Notes under the pieces: model-generated
The model's database searches: none
The model's input: only the letters and a program-made list of their open reading frames with translations
Told to the model about the DNA's origin: nothing
Program-made: the position numbers and the translations under genes
Assembly (NCBI GenBank): GCA_947462105.1
Contig: CANHNJ010000009.1
Coordinates: 18,309 to 82,308, forward strand
Source: Alphaproteobacteria bacterium
GTDB taxonomy: Bacteria; Pseudomonadota; Alphaproteobacteria; Micropepsales; Micropepsaceae
DNA: 64,000 nt
Reading direction: 5' to 3'
Part shown: piece after piece, positions 55,029 through 64,000 of the stretch
Position numbering within the stretch: position 1 is the stretch's first letter
How the letters are laid out: every line of letters begins with the position of its first letter

Positions 55029-57746
55029 TCAGCTATCTTGCTTTGCAAGAGAGCGGGTAAAATAAATTGCCTCAGGCGGGTCGGAAACCACGGGTTCTAT
55101 GGTCTGGGTATCCACCGGACCCGCCCCGGCATTGGACTGGGCGCTGATTGAGGCGGTGAGGAAGGTTGCGGCATAGGGAAGGCTCTGCACCCCCAGCATC
55201 ACCATCCACAGCGTCACCGCCGGGTCCTGCAGGCCACGGTCGAACAGCATGGAGAACATCGCCAGCAGCAGCAGCGCCAGCAGCGTCGTTTCCTGCCACA
55301 CCACGCGCAGCACCTGGCTGAAGCGGGCGCTGTCCGCGCATTTGGGCGTGCGCAGGAACGGCGCGCCGGAGGTCAGCAGACCCGCCCACATCGCCTTGCC
55401 CACGGTGTGGGTCAGCGCCAGCCCCGCGATCGAGGCATAGACCGCGCCCTTCAAACCGGAACGCACCTTGGGCGGATAGAGCACAAGTGTCTTGAACAGC
55501 TTGGTGGCGAACAATGCCATCGCAGCCGCCGACAGCGCCGGCATCGGCACATCGACATAGGACGGGAACACCCACATCGCCAGCGTCCAGCCAATGGCGG
55601 TGAGCGCCACCGCCATGTCCAGGCCGTCGGAGATCCAGGGCAGCCAGCCGGAGAGGAACTGGTAGCGCTGTGGCCAGCTCAGGCCCGAGCGGCCCAGAAA
55701 TATGTCGCCCTTGTGCCGCTTGAGCATCTGCATGGCGCCATAGGCCCAGCGATAGCGCTGGGACATGAAAGCTTCCAGCGTGTCGGGCTCCAGCCCCTTG
55801 CCCACGCTTTGCGGGATGTAGACGGCGTCATAGCCGGCCTCGAACAGCTTGAGGCCCAGCTCGGTATCCTCGGTGATGCACCATTCGCTCCAGCCATCCA
55901 CTTCCGTCAGCGCACTCTTGGCGACGATCGTCATGGTGCCGTGCTGGATGATGGCGTTGTTCTCGTTGCGCTCCACCATGCCGATATGGAAGAAGCCGCG
56001 ATACTCCTCATAGGCCATCTGCTTGAAGAGGTTTTCGCCGCCATCGCGATAATCCTGCGGCCCCTGCACCAGTGCCACCGACGGATCGGCGAAATGTGGC
56101 ATGGCGCGGCGCAGCCAGAACGGCTCGACCTGATAATCGCTGTCGATCACCGCGATGTGGGTGGCGCGCGGATCGGTCAGCGCCAGGGCGCGGTTGAGCG
56201 CGCCGGCCTTGAAGCCCTTCATCTGCTCGAAATGGAAGAAGCGGAAGCGCGGCGTCTCGGTTTGAGCGTTCAGCAGACGGCAATGCGCCTCCACCGGGCG
56301 CCACACCGCCGGATCGGGCGTGTTGTTGTCCAGCAGGATGACTTCGAAATTGTCATAGTCGAGCCGCGCCAGCGCGTTCAGCGTCTCGATCACCATCTGC
56401 GCCGGTTCGTTGTAGGTCGGCACATGGATGGAAACGCGGTGGCTCACCTGCGGCACGGCGGCGATGACGGCGCGCTTGTCCATGCGCCACATGCTGGCGG
56501 CCAGTTCGATGCCTTCGGTGAAGATGATGGCGCAGGCCAGCAGCAGCAATGGCGACATCGCCACCATCGCGGCGATGTCGATGGAGTCGATGTAATCCAG
56601 CGCTGCCGCGTCGAGCAGCGCCAACAGGCCGGTCGAGACCAGCGCGATCAGGCCCGCCATCACCAGATAACCGGTCTGGCGCATGCGCGGCATGCGGCTC
56701 AATACCAGCAGGCCCAGCGACAGGCTGAGGAATCCGGCCAGCAGCGCATAACCGCGCCAGGCCGGGAAAGTGCGCAGCAGGCCGGTGAAGGCAAACTTGG
56801 GCTCGCCACTGGCGGTGAACAGGCCCCAATAGGCGCCGACCGCGCCTTCCGCGTCGCGCGTCTTCCAGGGCTGGTCGTACGCCTCCATCAGGTAATAGTC
56901 CCAGCCCTGCTCCATCGCATGCTGAACGAAGGCGCGCATGAACCAGGCCTCGTTGGCGACGGAGGCCTGGGCGTTGCCGCGCGTGCGCCCCTCGGATGGC
57001 CAGCCGGCCTCGCCCACCACGATGGGCTTGTCGGGGAAGGACTGTTCGATGTTGCTGTAGAAATTCTGCGTCGCCTTCAGGCTGCCGGTGATGTCGGTCA
57101 TCTCCCAATAGGGCAGCAGGTGGATGAACAGCATGTCGACATGCTGGGCGATTTCCGGCGCCAGCAGCCATTGCGACCAGGGCTCGGCGGTGGTGACCTT
57201 GATGCGCGCCGGCAGCGCCTCGCGCACGCGCTGGATGTAGATGTTGAGCTGGTCGGGCGAGACGTCGCCGCGATACTGGGTCTCGTTGCCGACGATGACG
57301 CGGTCCACCGTGCGCCGGTTCGCCATCACGGTGCGGATCGCAAGGTCGATTTCCTTGTCGTTCTCCGCTAGGTCGGGACTGATCCAGATGCCCAGAGACA
57401 CCGTCATGCCGTAGCGGCGCGCCACCTGTGGCGCCTTGTCCAGCCCGCCGCCGACCGTGTAGGTGCGGATGCGCCCGGTCAGGTGCGAGAGCTGCTGCAT
57501 ATCGCGGTCGATCTGGTCGATCGTGATCGTCTTGAGCTGGCGCTCGGAGAAAAGATGGCTGGGATTATAGGCGATGCCGCGCACCTGCCCGTCCCAGTCC
57601 GGCGCGCTCACCGTATAGTCGCGGCTGGCCCAGAACAGCACGCTGGCCCCGACCACCAGCACCAGCGCCAGCGCGATGCGCGACTGACCGCCGCCCAGCG
57701 GCAGCCACTGCCGGATCTTCCGCTTGAGGGAAGTCAGCCGGCTCAC
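55029..57746 (-). CDS. GH17-like (beta-1,3-glucanase/transferase) domain fused to GT2 beta-glucan/cellulose-synthase-like domain
   Basis: N-term IAYNPSHLFSE...VGNETQYRGD...PIVVGEAGWPSEG; C-term GT2 with VIDSDYQVEPFWL, ITEDTELGLKL, QRYRWAYG. Confidence 0.88.
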   Translation of the reverse strand: MSRLTSLKRKIRQWLPLGGGQSRIALALVLVVGASVLFWASRDYTVSAPDWDGQVRGIAYNPSHLFSERQLKTITIDQIDRDMQQLSHLTGRIRTYTVGGGLDKAPQVARRYGMTVSLGIWISPDLAENDKEIDLAIRTVMANRRTVDRVIVGNETQYRGDVSPDQLNIYIQRVREALPARIKVTTAEPWSQWLLAPEIAQHVDMLFIHLLPYWEMTDITGSLKATQNFYSNIEQSFPDKPIVVGEAGWPSEGRTRGNAQASVANEAWFMRAFVQHAMEQGWDYYLMEAYDQPWKTRDAEGAVGAYWGLFTASGEPKFAFTGLLRTFPAWRGYALLAGFLSLSLGLLVLSRMPRMRQTGYLVMAGLIALVSTGLLALLDAAALDYIDSIDIAAMVAMSPLLLLACAIIFTEGIELAASMWRMDKRAVIAAVPQVSHRVSIHVPTYNEPAQMVIETLNALARLDYDNFEVILLDNNTPDPAVWRPVEAHCRLLNAQTETPRFRFFHFEQMKGFKAGALNRALALTDPRATHIAVIDSDYQVEPFWLRRAMPHFADPSVALVQGPQDYRDGGENLFKQMAYEEYRGFFHIGMVERNENNAIIQHGTMTIVAKSALTEVDGWSEWCITEDTELGLKLFEAGYDAVYIPQSVGKGLEPDTLEAFMSQRYRWAYGAMQMLKRHKGDIFLGRSGLSWPQRYQFLSGWLPWISDGLDMAVALTAIGWTLAMWVFPSYVDVPMPALSAAAMALFATKLFKTLVLYPPKVRSGLKGAVYASIAGLALTHTVGKAMWAGLLTSGAPFLRTPKCADSARFSQVLRVVWQETTLLALLLLAMFSMLFDRGLQDPAVTLWMVMLGVQSLPYAATFLTASISAQSNAGAGPVDTQTIEPVVSDPPEAIYFTRSLAKQDS

Positions 57747-58306
57747 TGCTGCGGTTCACCCGGCTGGGGCACGTAACCGGGCTCGCCACGCTTGGGCGGC
57801 GAGCGGGTCGACAGCAGGCGCATGTCGAAGATCAGCGTCTGGTTGGGCGCGATGGTGCCGCGTCCGCGCGTGCCATAGGCGAGGTTGGACGGGATCACGA
57901 CCTGCCACTGGTCGCCTTCGCGCATCAGCTGCAGCACCTCGATCCAGCCCTGCACCAGGCCGGAGGTGGTGACGTTGAAGGCGGCGGGCAGGCCCGGCGA
58001 GGTGCCGTCGAAGACTTCGCCGTTGATCAGCGTGCCGGTGTAATAGACCTCCACCGAGTCCTGTGCGGACGGATGCTTGCCGAAGCCGTTGCGGATGATC
58101 TTGTACTGAAGGCCGCTGGGGCGGCGGATGACGCCGGGCTTGCGCGCATTCTCGGCCAGGAATTTGGCGTTGGCATCGAGGCTGAGGGCCGGGTCCGTGG
58201 CGGCGGCAACGGTGGGCGGCGCACCCTGCCCCGGCTGGGGCTGGGCCATAGCGGGGCCCGCCAGGGCCAGCGCTAGAATTCCGGCGAAAATCCGCGACAG
58301 GCGCAT
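57743..58306 (-). CDS. FKBP-type peptidyl-prolyl cis-trans isomerase (secreted)
   Basis: Signal peptide; VEVYYTGTLINGEVFDGTSPGLPAAFNV...WQVVIPSNLAYGTRGRGTIAPNQTLIFDMRLL. Confidence 0.92.
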   Translation of the reverse strand: MRLSRIFAGILALALAGPAMAQPQPGQGAPPTVAAATDPALSLDANAKFLAENARKPGVIRRPSGLQYKIIRNGFGKHPSAQDSVEVYYTGTLINGEVFDGTSPGLPAAFNVTTSGLVQGWIEVLQLMREGDQWQVVIPSNLAYGTRGRGTIAPNQTLIFDMRLLSTRSPPKRGEPGYVPQPGEPQQ

Positions 58307-58402
58307 CGAAAAATCCTTTTGGGCGAGCTTAGACCCCACCCCTGTCGGGGCCATAGCCTGCCCTGCACAGGAACTCCAGTTTTTTGGCGAATTTGTGCCC
58401 GT

Positions 58403-59065
58403 TCAGACCTGGCGGAGCAGGTTCCAGGCCAGATTGGCCAGAACGGCCAGGCCGAAGATGGCCACCAGGAAGCCGCAGGCCCGGTTGATGGCCAGGACCC
58501 GGTTTCCGTCGATTCGGGCATGGAACAGGCCGATGATGGTCGTCAGGGCCAGCCACCAGCCCGCCGAACCCGCCACCACGCCCAGCACGATGAAGCTGGT
58601 GTCGGTGAAATCCCCCGTGCCGCCCGCCAGGCTGCCAAAGCCCGCGAACATGCCGGTGAAGAACAGCAGCGTTGCGGGATTGGTGATGGTCAGGGCGAAG
58701 GTGGACGCGACCGCCTTCACCAGCCCGGCGTTGGCGCGGTCTTCCTTGGCCGCGCATTCGCCCGGATCGTCGGGCGGCACACCCGCCTTAACGGCATGCC
58801 AGCCCATGACCACCATCATTACGCCGCCGATCAGTTCGATGGCGACGGCGTAACCCTGGATCAGGTGCGCCACCCAGCTGAGGCCAAAACCGGTGATGGC
58901 GGCGAAGACGCCATCGCCCAGCGCCCCGCCCACGCCGGAGACGAAGCCGTTCAGCGGGCCGAAGGCGAAAGTGCGCCGGATGCAGATCAGATTCACCGGC
59001 CCGATGGGAACCGCCGCGATCAGCCCCATGCCCACGCCCGAAAGGATCAGCCAGAAATAGTCCAT
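58403..59065 (-). CDS. LysE family translocator
   Basis: GLIAAVPIGPVNLICIRRTFAFGPLNGFVSGVGGALGDGVFA. Confidence 0.88.
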   Translation of the reverse strand: MDYFWLILSGVGMGLIAAVPIGPVNLICIRRTFAFGPLNGFVSGVGGALGDGVFAAITGFGLSWVAHLIQGYAVAIELIGGVMMVVMGWHAVKAGVPPDDPGECAAKEDRANAGLVKAVASTFALTITNPATLLFFTGMFAGFGSLAGGTGDFTDTSFIVLGVVAGSAGWWLALTTIIGLFHARIDGNRVLAINRACGFLVAIFGLAVLANLAWNLLRQV

Positions 59066-59127
59066 GAGCCTCGTACGGCGAAACCGGCGGCAAGCGACCC
59101 CAATTCGCCCGACCGGTCAACCTTGAC

Positions 59128-59228
59128 TTTTTTGAACCCCCTCTGCCTTCGCCGGTAACGCGCGTAACCGCGCTGCCGGCTACGGCATCTCCCCCTTTTT
59201 GAAGCGCTTCGCGCAAAAAGAGGGAATG
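59128..59228. repeat. Compound palindromic element between pyrC 3' end and LysE gene
   Basis: ccctctttttg...caaaaaggggg stem (minus strand) plus adjacent gccgg...ccggc / gcgcggttacgcgcg hairpin. Confidence 0.7.
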
Positions 59229-59237
59229 GAAGCCGCT

Positions 59238-60578
59238 TTAGGGCGCAGGAACCAATGTTTCCACGAACCGCGCCGGTTCGCCGGAAGCGGGCGTGACAAC
59301 GGCGAAATCGCGCATCACGGTGCGGCCGCGCAGGATGGTCGCCACCGGCCAGCCCTTGGTCTTCATGCCATCAAAGGGCGTCCAGCCGCAGCGCGAGGCG
59401 ATCCAGCTATTGGTGATCTCGCGCGTCAGCGACAGGTCGACGATGGTGAAATCGGCGTCATAACCCCGGGCGATGCGGCCCTTGCCGGCGATGCCGAAGA
59501 TGCGTTGCGCGCCAGAGGCGGTGAGATCGACGAAGCGTTCCAGCGTCAGGTTGCCCTTATTGACATGGTCCAGCAGGATCGTCGCCAGGGTCTGCACGCC
59601 GGGCATGCCCGACGGCGTACCCGGATATTCCTTGTCCTTCTCCTCGCGTGTATGCGGCGCATGGTCGGACCCGATGACATCAATGACGCCCTGGCGGACC
59701 GCATCCCACAGCGCCAGGCGATGGCTCTCGTCGCGGATGGGCGGGTTCATCTGGGCATAGGTGCCAAGGCGTTCATAACATTCCGGTGCCGACAAGGTGA
59801 GATGCTGCGGCGTGGTCTCGGCGGTGGCGAATTCCTTGGCGGCGGCCAGCAGCGGAATCTCATCGCCGGTGGTGACATGCAGCACATGCAGACGGCGGCC
59901 CGCTTCGCGGGCCAGTCGCAGCACCCGCTCGGTTGACATGCGGGCCGCCTCGGCGTCGCGCCACACCGGATGGGTTTGCGGTTTGCCGGCTTCCGCCAGA
60001 TGCTTGCGCGCGATCATGCGGTCTTCGTCTTCGGAATGCACGGCGACGCGGCGCTTGCCGGATTTCAGCGCCGCCAGAATGTCGGCTTCCTTCGCCAGCA
60101 GCAGCGTGCCGGTGGAGGAACCCAGGAACGCCTTGATGCCACAGACGCCCGGCAGCGCTTCCAGCACCTTCAGCTCTTCGATGTTCTGCGGCGTCGCGCC
60201 GGCATAGAAGGCATAGTCGCAATGCGCCCGGCCCTTCGCCCGCGCCAGCTTGTCGTGCACGGCCTGGACATTGGTGGTGGGCGGGTTGGTGTTGGGCATT
60301 TCGAAGATGGTGGTGACGCCGCCCAGGATCGCGGCGCGGGTGCCGGTGTCCAGATCTTCCTTGTGCTCGTTGCCGGGCTCGCGGAAATGCACCTGCGTAT
60401 CCATGACACCGGGCAGCACATGCAGGCCCTTCGCCTCGAATATTTCCGCCGCCTTGGCGCCCGGGAAGCTGCCGATGGCGGCAATGCGCCCGCCAATGAC
60501 GCCGATGTCGGCCGCGGCGATGCCATTGGGGGTGGCGACGATGCCCCCACGTATCAGAAGGTCAAAAGTCTGGGTCAT
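59238..60578 (-). CDS. pyrC: Dihydroorotase
   Basis: GVMDTQVHFREPGNEHKEDLDTGTRAAILGGVTTIFEMPNT, DVIGSDHAPHTREEK. Confidence 0.93.
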   Translation of the reverse strand: MTQTFDLLIRGGIVATPNGIAAADIGVIGGRIAAIGSFPGAKAAEIFEAKGLHVLPGVMDTQVHFREPGNEHKEDLDTGTRAAILGGVTTIFEMPNTNPPTTNVQAVHDKLARAKGRAHCDYAFYAGATPQNIEELKVLEALPGVCGIKAFLGSSTGTLLLAKEADILAALKSGKRRVAVHSEDEDRMIARKHLAEAGKPQTHPVWRDAEAARMSTERVLRLAREAGRRLHVLHVTTGDEIPLLAAAKEFATAETTPQHLTLSAPECYERLGTYAQMNPPIRDESHRLALWDAVRQGVIDVIGSDHAPHTREEKDKEYPGTPSGMPGVQTLATILLDHVNKGNLTLERFVDLTASGAQRIFGIAGKGRIARGYDADFTIVDLSLTREITNSWIASRCGWTPFDGMKTKGWPVATILRGRTVMRDFAVVTPASGEPARFVETLVPAP

Positions 60579-60632
60579 GAACGCTGGTTAGCCCCGCTTG
60601 GCTTTCGGGGCAAGCCGCATTACCTCAGATGC

Positions 60633-61433
60633 ATGGAACCCTGCCGCCTGGAAGACCGCGCCGTCATCAGCCTGACCGGGCCGGAAGCGCGCGCTTTCCT
60701 GCAAAACCTCGTCACCAATGATGTGGAAAAGCTGGAACCCGGACGCGGGTTATATGCCGCCCTGCTAAGTCCCCAGGGCAAGATCGGTTTCGATTTCCTG
60801 GTCGTGGCAAGCGAAGGCGGGCTGCTGCTGGATGTGGCGGCGGCAACGCGCGAGGCGCTGCTGAAGAAACTGAAAATGTATCGTCTGCGCACGCCGGTGG
60901 AGATCGCCGCGCGCGACGAACTGGGCGTCTATGCGGCGCTGAAGGGCGATGCCGTGCGGCGCGCGGTGCGCTTTATCGATCCGCGTCACCCGCAACTTCC
61001 CGCACGCAGCATCGGCGCTGTCGCCGAGATGCCCGCCAACCTGCCGGGTGCGACGGCGTATCATGCGCTGCGGCTGGAACTGGGCGTGCCCGAGGGCGGC
61101 GATTTCGGCTTTGAGAAGATTTTCGCCCTGGATGGCGGGCTGGATGAACTGCATGCCGTTTCCTTCGAAAAGGGCTGCTATGTCGGCCAGGAACTGACCG
61201 CGCGGATGAAGCACCGCGCCACCAGCCGCAAGCGGCCCCTGCTGCTGCGCGCCGCTGGCGAGCTGCCCGCGCCGGGCACGGCGCTGGTGCAGGATGGCGA
61301 TATCGGCGAGATCATTGCCGCGCATGGCAGGCAGGGTTTTGCCTCGGTGCGGCTGGACAAGTGGGATGCCGCAAAAGAAGCGCGGGCGGGCGATGTGGCC
61401 GTGACATTGGTCAAACCGGACTGGCTCGCATGA
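60633..61433 (+). CDS. ygfZ: Folate-binding protein YgfZ
   Basis: LTGPEARAFLQNLVTNDVEKL..., FEKGCYVGQELTARMKHR. Confidence 0.92.
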   Translation: MEPCRLEDRAVISLTGPEARAFLQNLVTNDVEKLEPGRGLYAALLSPQGKIGFDFLVVASEGGLLLDVAAATREALLKKLKMYRLRTPVEIAARDELGVYAALKGDAVRRAVRFIDPRHPQLPARSIGAVAEMPANLPGATAYHALRLELGVPEGGDFGFEKIFALDGGLDELHAVSFEKGCYVGQELTARMKHRATSRKRPLLLRAAGELPAPGTALVQDGDIGEIIAAHGRQGFASVRLDKWDAAKEARAGDVAVTLVKPDWLA

Positions 61434-62017
61434 AAAAGCGTTGCTGGTGGCCCGGTGAGGATGCGCTCTATCAGAGCTATCATGATGATGAATGGGGCGT
61501 GCCGGAATATGATTCTTGCGCGCTTTACGAGAAGCTGGTGCTGGACGGTTTCCAGGCGGGCCTGAGCTGGATCACGATCCTGCGCAAGCGGGAGAATTTC
61601 CGCAAAGCCTTCCACCAGTTCGAACCGCAGAAGATCGCCCGCTATGGCGCCAAGGACATCGACCGTCTCTTGCAGAATGACGGCATTGTCCGCAGCCGCG
61701 CCAAGATCGAGGCCGCGATCAAGGGCGCGAAACTCTGGCTGGAGATCGAAGATCGCGAGCCCGGCGGCTTTCGCGACCTGATCTGGAAGCATGTTGACGG
61801 CAAGCCGGTTACCAACCGCTTCAAGACCCGGGGCGATGTCCCCGCCCAGACGGATATGAGCGTCGGACTGGCAAAGGAACTGAAACAGCGCGGCTTCAAT
61901 TTCTGCGGCCCGGTGATCGTCTATGCCTTCGCCCAGGCCACCGGCATGGTCAACGATCACCTGACCACCTGTTTCCGCCATGCCGAATGCGCGAAGCAGG
62001 GCAAGGCAAGGCACTGA
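61430..62017 (+). CDS. tag: DNA-3-methyladenine glycosylase I
   Basis: MKKRCWWPGEDALYQSYHDDEWGVPEYD...DGFQAGLSWITILRKRENFRKAF. Confidence 0.95.
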   Translation: MKKRCWWPGEDALYQSYHDDEWGVPEYDSCALYEKLVLDGFQAGLSWITILRKRENFRKAFHQFEPQKIARYGAKDIDRLLQNDGIVRSRAKIEAAIKGAKLWLEIEDREPGGFRDLIWKHVDGKPVTNRFKTRGDVPAQTDMSVGLAKELKQRGFNFCGPVIVYAFAQATGMVNDHLTTCFRHAECAKQGKARH

Positions 62018-62039
62018 ACCAAATCGTGCCCCCAGCCGT

Positions 62040-63434
62040 ATGCCGCCCATGAAGCCCGTCATCCATTGGTTCCGGCAGGACCTGCGCCTTTCCGATAACC
62101 CCGCCCTCGTCCATGCGGTGAAGTCCGGCCAGCCTGTCATCTGCCTTTATGTGCTGGATGACGAAACGCCGGGCGACTGGGCGATGGGCGGGGCGTCGCG
62201 CTGGTGGCTGTATCATTCGCTGGCGGCCCTGGATGCCAGACTGAGGCAGACGGGCGGCGGGCTGATCCTGCGGCGTGGCGAAGCGGCCAAGAGCATCCAG
62301 GACGTCATCCGCGAAACCGGCGCAAACGCCATTGCCTGGAATCGCTGCTACGAGCCCTTTGCCGTCGCGCGTGACAAGGCCCTGAAAGCCGAACTGTCAG
62401 CACAGGGCATCGCGGTGGAAAGCTGCAACGGTGCGCTGCTGGCCGAACCCTGGGAGATCAAGACCGGCGGCGGCACCCCCTTCAAGGTCTACACGCCATT
62501 CTGGAAAGCCTTGCGCGCCCAGATCGAACCGGCCGCGTCGCTACGCGCGCCCGCGAAGATGGCTTTTCATCCCGGCGTCAAAAGCGACACTCTCAAGAGC
62601 TGGAAGCTGTTGCCGGACAAGCCGGACTGGTCAAAGGGCTTCGACGGGACGCCCGGCGAAAAGGGCGCGCATGATGCGCTGTATGATTTCTTCGATCATA
62701 TCGGCGGCTATGGCACGGCGCGCGACATTCCAGGTACCGAAGGCACCTCGCGCCTGTCGCCGCACCTGCATTTCGGCGAAATCAGCCCGCGCCAGGTCTG
62801 GCATGCGGTGCGCGCCCGCGAAGCATCGCCGGATGGCGAGAAATTCCTGGCCGAAATCGGCTGGCGCGAATTCAACCACCAGCTTCTGTTCCACCACCCG
62901 CACCTGCCGACCCACGCCTATGACGAGCGCTTTGCGAAGATGAAGTGGCGGCAAAATGATAAGGACTTCACCGCCTGGACGCGCGGCAGGACCGGCGTGC
63001 CCATTGTCGATGCCGGCATGCGCCAGCTCTGGCAGACCGGGTGGATGCACAACCGCGTTCGCATGATCGTGGCATCGTTCCTGATCAAGCATCTGCTGAT
63101 AGACTGGCGGCACGGACAGCGCTGGTTCTGGGATACGCTGGTCGATGCCGACCTCGCCAACAACGCCGCCAACTGGCAGTGGGTGGCGGGCTCGGGGGCG
63201 GATGCCTCGCCCTTCTTTCGCATCTTCAATCCCGTGCTGCAGGGCGGGAAGTTCGATCCTGCCGGGACCTATGTCCGCCGCTTCTGTCCCGAGCTGACGG
63301 CAGTGCCGGACAAATTCATCCACAGGCCGTGGGAGGCGCCTGAACCGCCCGCCAACTACCCTGCTCCGATCGTGGATTTGGCGGCGGGCCGTGACCGCGC
63401 CCTGGCGGCATTCCGGGCGTTGCCGAGCCGCTGA
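62040..63434 (+). CDS. phr: Deoxyribodipyrimidine photolyase
   Basis: IHWFRQDLRLSDNPALVHA..., TGVPIVDAGMRQLWQTGWMHNRVRMIVASFLIKHLLIDW. Confidence 0.95.
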   Translation: MPPMKPVIHWFRQDLRLSDNPALVHAVKSGQPVICLYVLDDETPGDWAMGGASRWWLYHSLAALDARLRQTGGGLILRRGEAAKSIQDVIRETGANAIAWNRCYEPFAVARDKALKAELSAQGIAVESCNGALLAEPWEIKTGGGTPFKVYTPFWKALRAQIEPAASLRAPAKMAFHPGVKSDTLKSWKLLPDKPDWSKGFDGTPGEKGAHDALYDFFDHIGGYGTARDIPGTEGTSRLSPHLHFGEISPRQVWHAVRAREASPDGEKFLAEIGWREFNHQLLFHHPHLPTHAYDERFAKMKWRQNDKDFTAWTRGRTGVPIVDAGMRQLWQTGWMHNRVRMIVASFLIKHLLIDWRHGQRWFWDTLVDADLANNAANWQWVAGSGADASPFFRIFNPVLQGGKFDPAGTYVRRFCPELTAVPDKFIHRPWEAPEPPANYPAPIVDLAAGRDRALAAFRALPSR

Positions 63435-63453
63435 AGGCCCCTTTTGTCCTTGT

Positions 63454-63499
63454 AGCGGTTCCTGACGGAAAACTGCTTCACACTTTTCCGGGAACCGCT
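63454..63499. repeat. Bulged palindrome upstream of cysK
   Basis: agcggttcctgacggaaaa ... ttttccgggaaccgct. Confidence 0.85.
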
Positions 63500-63512
63500 T
63501 TAAGTTCCGGAA

Positions 63513-64000
63513 ATGATCCGCCAAGACGTCATCGCCGCTATCGGCAACACCCCCCTGATCCGGCTCAAACGCGCCTCAGAGGCGACTGGCTGCGAAATCC
63601 TGGGCAAGGCCGAGTTCCTCAATCCCGGCCAGTCGGTCAAGGACCGCGCCGCCCTGTTCATCATCCAGGATGCGTTGAAGCGGGGCGCGCTCAGGCCCGG
63701 CGGCACCATCGTCGAAGGTACCGCCGGCAATACCGGCATCGGCCTGGCAACCGTTGCCAACGCCCTGGGTTTCAAGACGGTGATCATCATTCCCGACACC
63801 CAGTCTCAGGAGAAGAAGGACGCGCTGCGCCTGCTGGGTGCGGAGCTGATCGAGGTTCCTGCCGTCCCCTACAAGGACCCCAACAATTATGTGAAGCTGT
63901 CAGGCCGCATGGCCGAGCAGTTGGCGAAGTCGGAAAAGAACGGCGCGATCTGGGCCAACCAGTTCGACAATGTCGCCAATCGCAATGCCCATATCGAAGG
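63513..64000 (+). CDS. cysK: Cysteine synthase (3' truncated by window edge)
   Basis: [42 protein letters not shown]. Confidence 0.92.
   Translation, partial: MIRQDVIAAIGNTPLIRLKRASEATGCEILGKAEFLNPGQSVKDRAALFIIQDALKRGALRPGGTIVEGTAGNTGIGLATVANALGFKTVIIIPDTQSQEKKDALRLLGAELIEVPAVPYKDPNNYVKLSGRMAEQLAKSEKNGAIWANQFDNVANRNAHIE

Overview
This 64 kb GC-rich window reads as an ordinary, densely packed chromosomal segment. The gene families and synteny suggest an alphaproteobacterium (inference). It carries about 60 mostly housekeeping genes: cinA (partial), lipA, an intracellular PHA depolymerase, clpB, prmC-prfA, ispG, ptsP, lysC, ubiG, argJ, secA, corA-like, accA, xerD, aroK-aroB, bolA, cobS-cobT, rpmB, a SUV3-like helicase, fdxA, carD, tsaC, a GH17-GT2 fusion, pyrC, ygfZ, tag, a photolyase and cysK (partial). 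I saw no rRNA, tRNA, CRISPR array, prophage or classical transposase. The most unusual signal is a set of short palindromic elements lying directly against stop codons. In several cases they are tied to a duplicated or recoded 3' end of the preceding gene. The secA C-terminal coding tail occurs twice, 114 nt apart, and all six differences are synonymous. The depolymerase tail is repeated 92 nt downstream across a hairpin. The ubiG and comF 3' ends switch to AT-rich codons just before related GGTC(A/G)CGCGG...CCGTCGCTCC palindromes. This pattern could come from small elements that insert at gene 3' ends while supplying a replacement coding tail. Other notable items are a start-less Flp pilin overlapping mutT, a 111-bp TIR-bearing palindromic element between ispG and prfA, an inverted pair of hairpin repeats between cobS and cobT, an isolated 40-aa predicted secreted peptide gene, and five convergent gene pairs overlapping by exactly four bases at their stop codons.
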